Shown here: positions 6,670-9,047 of the stretch, piece after piece | Position numbering within the stretch: the first letter of the stretch is position 1 | How the letters are laid out: each line of letters opens with the position of its first letter | From: Spirochaetota bacterium | GTDB lineage: Bacteria; Spirochaetota; UBA4802; UBA5368 | Direction: 5' to 3' | Assembly: GCA_017998475.1 (NCBI GenBank) | Contig: JAGODA010000119.1 | Location: forward strand, 1 to 9,047 | DNA length: 9,047 nucleotides | Translations under genes and position numbers: made by a program | Notes under the pieces: model-generated | Databases searched by the model: none | What the model was told of the DNA's origin: nothing | What the model saw: only the letters and a program-made list of their open reading frames with translations

Positions 6670-7977
6670 ATGAAAACGACCATCATACGGCTTGCGCTGC
6701 TTGTTTCCGTAACGGCATTCGCCGCTCCGACGCTGGCGGCGGACCGCTACGCGCTCATAAAGCTCGAGGGTTCGGTGAATCCGATCATCAGCGAGCACGT
6801 CATCAAATCGATCGAAAAGGCGAACGAGGCGCGCGTGCGCTTCATCATCCTCCAGATGGACACTCCCGGCGGACTGATGGGTTCCATGCGCGAGATCATC
6901 AAGTCCATCCTCTCCTCGGACGCTCCGGTGGTGGTGTTCACCGCGCCCAAGGGGGCGCAGGCGGCCTCCGCTGGCGGATACATCATGCTCGCCGCGCATA
7001 TCACGGCCATGGCTCCGGGCACCGAGATCGGCGCGATGCACCCGGTGAGCCCGTTCCTCAACTTCGGCCAGAAGGACGAGCAGGGCAATCCCGCCGAGGG
7101 CATCATGGAAAAAAAGGTGCTCAACGATACCATCGCCTACGGCAAGAGCCTGGCGCAGAAGCGCAAACGGAACGTGGACTGGACCGTGCGCGCCATCCGC
7201 GACGCGATCTCGAGCACCTACCTGGAGGCGCACAGGCTCGGAATAGTCGACATTATCGCCGAGGACGTCGACGACCTGCTGGTCAAGCTCAACGGCAGGA
7301 GAGTGGACGTCAACGGCTCCATGGTGACCATCTCCACGGCCAACATTTCGGCGCTTTCGTTCGAGATGGACTGGAAGGAGAGGCTGCTCAACTTCTTCGC
7401 CGATCCGCAGATGGTCTTTCTTCTTTTTATCATAGCGGTCGCCGGCATAGGAATGGAGTTTAAAAGCCCGGGGCTCATCGTGCCCGGGGTGGTCGGCGCC
7501 ATCGCCCTGTTCCTCTTCCTCATGGCGGTGCGGGTGCTCCCGATCAACCTGGCGGGTCTCGCTCTCATCATTCTGGCGATCGTGTTGTTCATCCTGGAGC
7601 TCAAGATCGCGAGCTATGGCCTGCTTACAATCGGCGGGATAGCCGCGTTCATTTTCGGTTCGATGATACTCTTCGACTCGCCCCTGCCGGGCGGCCGGAT
7701 CCCGATGCGCTCGATCATCGCCGTGGTGGTCTTCCTGCTCGCCTTTTTCTTCGTGGTGGTGCGCTCCGTCGTGCTCGCTCACAGGGGCCAGGTCACCACG
7801 GGCATGCAGGGGCTTGTGGGCGAGACGGGCGTCGCCATCCGCGATTTCGCCGCGGATGGAAAGGTCTTCGTTCACGGCGAGATATGGAACGCGACTTCGG
7901 AAGACGAGATAAAACGCGACGACAAAGTGACGGTGGTCGGCTCGAAGGGCATGACACTCTTCGTCAGGAAGCTGTAG
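6670..7977 (+). CDS. nfeD: NfeD, long form: membrane-bound ClpP-class serine protease
   Basis: The product has 435 residues, the length of the full three-part NfeD. Residues 1-24 are a signal peptide (TLAA-D). Residues about 25-235 form a ClpP/SppA-like protease domain: the oxyanion segment MDTPGG (63-68), the catalytic serine S100 in GAQAASAGGYI (95-105), and a lysine in KKVLNDTIAY, most likely K149, as the general base of the Ser-Lys dyad known from archaeal 1510-N. About five membrane helices follow (near 247-264, 270-288, 292-310, 314-336, 346-366). The C-terminal 372-435 matches the NfeD OB-fold domain (GMQGLVGETGVAIRDF, GEIWNA, VTVVGSKGMTLFV). All expected catalytic residues are present. 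Known relatives cleave the C-terminal hydrophobic part of the partner stomatin, which is encoded here 89 nt downstream. The start has only a weak ribosome site (GGGA). Confidence 0.94.
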   Translation: MKTTIIRLALLVSVTAFAAPTLAADRYALIKLEGSVNPIISEHVIKSIEKANEARVRFIILQMDTPGGLMGSMREIIKSILSSDAPVVVFTAPKGAQAASAGGYIMLAAHITAMAPGTEIGAMHPVSPFLNFGQKDEQGNPAEGIMEKKVLNDTIAYGKSLAQKRKRNVDWTVRAIRDAISSTYLEAHRLGIVDIIAEDVDDLLVKLNGRRVDVNGSMVTISTANISALSFEMDWKERLLNFFADPQMVFLLFIIAVAGIGMEFKSPGLIVPGVVGAIALFLFLMAVRVLPINLAGLALIILAIVLFILELKIASYGLLTIGGIAAFIFGSMILFDSPLPGGRIPMRSIIAVVVFLLAFFFVVVRSVVLAHRGQVTTGMQGLVGETGVAIRDFAADGKVFVHGEIWNATSEDEIKRDDKVTVVGSKGMTLFVRKL

Positions 7978-7999
7978 CGCGGCCGGCCTCGAGCGCGAC

Positions 8000-8029
8000 G
8001 CGGAGGGCGCCCGTGCGCGGCCCCTCCGC
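8000..8029 (+). promoter_or_regulatory. hairpin between nfeD and the slipin gene
   Basis: GCGGAGGG at 8000-8007 pairs perfectly with CCCTCCGC at 8022-8029 around a 14-nt GC-rich loop. No T-tract follows, so it is unlikely to be a complete terminator. A hairpin here could stabilise or separate the two halves of the message, or lower slipin transcription; the role is inferred. Confidence 0.45.
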
Positions 8030-8066
8030 CGGAGTTATACACTACACAACACACAGGAGGTGTACG

Positions 8067-8810
8067 ATGTTCGAGATGTTTCCCACATTGCTGATCCTTG
8101 CGGTGCTTCTGGTCATCGCTTCGATTAAGGTCATCAAGGAGTACGAGCGCGCGGTCGTGTTCCGCCTCGGTAGGCTGTTGAAAACGCACAAGGGCCCCGG
8201 TATCATCATCATCATACCGTTTGTCGACAAATGGGTGCGCGTGAGCCTGCGCCTTGTGGCGATGGACGTCCCGCCGCAGGACGTCATAACCCGCGACAAC
8301 GTGTCGGTTAAGGTAAACGCGGTGCTCTATTTCAGGGTCGTCGATCCCAACAAGGCGGTGACCGAGGTCGAGGACTTCATGTACGCCACCTCACAGCTTG
8401 CCCAGACCACCCTGCGGAGCATCCTGGGCATGAACGAGCTGGACGACCTGCTCAGCGACCGCGAGCGAATCAACACCGAGCTTCAGAACGTGCTCGACAC
8501 GCACACCGATCCGTGGGGCATAAAGGTCACCGCGGTCGAGGTGAAGCACGTGGACCTGCCGCAGGAGATGCAGCGCGCCATGGCCAAGCAGGCCGAGGCC
8601 GAGCGCGAGCGCCGCGCGAAGGTCATCAACGCCGAGGGCGAGTTCCAGGCGGCGGCCAAACTGATCGAGGCGGCCTCGCTCATGGAGGCGCATCCGATCG
8701 CCCTGCAGCTTCGCTACCTGCAGACGCTCCGCGAGGTCGCGACCGAGAACAACTCGACCACGCTCTTTCCCATTCCGCTGGACGTCATCTCGCATTTCAT
8801 GAAGAAGTAG
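8067..8810 (+). CDS. slipin / stomatin-like protein, partner of NfeD
   Basis: The product has 247 residues, normal for bacterial slipins. I chose the ATG at 8067 because a strong AGGAGG (8055-8060) sits 6 nt before it; the open frame reaches further left to 7884 but would overlap nfeD and add an arginine-rich, family-unlike extension. Residues 5-20 form the N-terminal membrane hairpin/anchor. The SPFH/PHB domain follows: EYERAVVFRLGRL (25-37), GPGIIIIIPFVDK (43-55), VPPQDVITRDNVSVKVNAVLYFRV (68-91, in two conserved blocks) and LRSILGMNELDDLLSDRE (116-133). Residues about 165-205 are an alanine/glutamate-rich coiled coil used in oligomer formation. The C-terminus, NSTTLFPIPLDV (229-240), is the hydrophobic segment type cleaved by NfeD in the archaeal pair. 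The protein forms membrane-attached oligomers thought to organise lipid domains. Confidence 0.94.
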   Translation: MFEMFPTLLILAVLLVIASIKVIKEYERAVVFRLGRLLKTHKGPGIIIIIPFVDKWVRVSLRLVAMDVPPQDVITRDNVSVKVNAVLYFRVVDPNKAVTEVEDFMYATSQLAQTTLRSILGMNELDDLLSDRERINTELQNVLDTHTDPWGIKVTAVEVKHVDLPQEMQRAMAKQAEAERERRAKVINAEGEFQAAAKLIEAASLMEAHPIALQLRYLQTLREVATENNSTTLFPIPLDVISHFMKK

Positions 8811-8824
8811 GCCCCGACGGCCGA

Positions 8825-8845
8825 CGGGCGCCCGTTTGGCGCCCG
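8825..8845 (+). terminator. GC hairpin after the slipin gene (possible terminator)
   Basis: CGGGCGCC at 8825-8832 pairs perfectly with GGCGCCCG at 8838-8845 around the loop CGTTT. It begins 15 nt after the slipin stop, where a terminator is expected. There is no T-tract after it (GTTCC only), so it may act as an mRNA 3'-end stabiliser or need Rho. Confidence 0.5.
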
Positions 8846-8892
8846 CGTTCCGGATGCGCGGAGCGTACATACTGAGGGCGCGGTGTGGCGCG

Positions 8893-8912
8893 GCGCGATT
8901 TCGGAATCGCGC
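8893..8912 (+). terminator. second hairpin at the edge of the tandem repeat
   Basis: GCGCGATT at 8893-8900 pairs perfectly with AATCGCGC at 8905-8912 around the tetraloop TCGG, followed by TTT. The right arm is the start of the first 67-bp repeat unit, while the left arm lies outside the array. It is a weak intrinsic-terminator candidate because only three Ts follow. Confidence 0.4.
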
Positions 8913-9047
8913 TTTCACGTGTCCGGAAGGCTTATGAGTGTGTACGGGGCTTTCCGCTGAGTAGAGCCGGGAATCGCGCTTTCACGTGTCCGGAAGGCTT
9001 TTAAGTGTGTACGGGGCTTTCCGCTGAGTAGAGCCGGGAGTCGCGCT
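8904..9047. repeat. tandem repeat, 67-bp period, running off the window edge
   Basis: A 67-bp unit begins at 8904, repeats at 8971, and a third copy begins at 9038 and is cut by the window end after 10 bp. Units 1 and 2 differ at only two positions (8934 A versus 9001 T; 8936 G versus 9003 A); the third start differs at one (9040 G for 8973 A). The period is not a multiple of three, and no gene covers it. Each unit contains CACGTG and a dyad, CGGAAGGC facing GCTTTCCG (8925-8932 and 8950-8957 region), which would fold into an RNA hairpin with one G-U pair. There is no variable spacer between copies, so it is not a CRISPR array. Confidence 0.85.

Noticed and set aside
6547..7875. 442-codon open frame on the minus strand opposite nfeD
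   Set aside because: It is histidine/aspartate/arginine-rich with no family motifs and lies opposite a clear NfeD; long antisense frames are common in GC-rich genes.
7884..8066. 61-residue N-terminal extension of the slipin
   Set aside because: It overlaps nfeD and lacks family similarity; the strong AGGAGG at 8055-8060 fixes the start at 8067.
8837..8903. a further, degenerate copy of the 67-bp repeat
   Set aside because: Only short scattered matches such as TCCGGA and GTAC align; similarity is too weak to claim.
8904..9047. CRISPR array
   Set aside because: Units of 67 bp follow each other directly without unique spacers, and no cas gene is present.

Overview
The window is GC-rich, densely coded bacterial DNA with eight protein-coding regions, one of them cut by the left edge. 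Several products have Sec-type signal peptides and use families common in didermic environmental bacteria: NHL/VWA fusions, YibE/F, HEAT-repeat exported proteins, and NfeD with slipin. A deep-branching spirochaete-like or similar GC-rich Gram-negative host would fit, but nothing here fixes the taxonomy. No tRNA, rRNA, CRISPR array or transposase is visible.

Left part (1-3720, + strand). The C-terminal end of UvrA runs out at 393. A good sigma70-like promoter sits across its stop codon. Next comes a secreted 683-residue protein that joins TPR-like helices, an NHL-type beta-propeller and a C-terminal von Willebrand A domain. It is preceded by a 9-codon leader ORF that takes the strong Shine-Dalgarno and overlaps the main start as ATGA. 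After an 88-nt gap comes a YibE/F-family multipass membrane protein.

Middle part (3712-6312, - strand). Three closely spaced genes are read leftwards from one plausible promoter: an exported HEAT-repeat protein, a 137-residue three-helix membrane protein, and an acetyl-xylan-esterase-like alpha/beta hydrolase. The hydrolase has lost the nucleophile serine and the catalytic histidine, so it looks like a pseudoenzyme. This cassette is the most likely undescribed unit in the window. Its last gene overlaps yibE/F tail to tail by 9 bp.

Right part (6262-9047, + strand). A roughly 400-bp divergent intergenic region holds promoters for both directions, a large imperfect inverted repeat and a 12-bp palindrome. 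It leads into a classic membrane-quality-control pair: a long-form NfeD (ClpP-class serine protease, membrane helices, OB fold) and its slipin/stomatin partner. A GC hairpin follows the slipin gene. The window then ends inside a non-coding tandem repeat with a 67-bp period.

How the genes may work together: almost everything after UvrA acts at or outside the inner membrane. NfeD and slipin are known partners. The HEAT protein, small membrane protein and pseudo-hydrolase probably form one functional unit because they share an operon; that is inference from layout.
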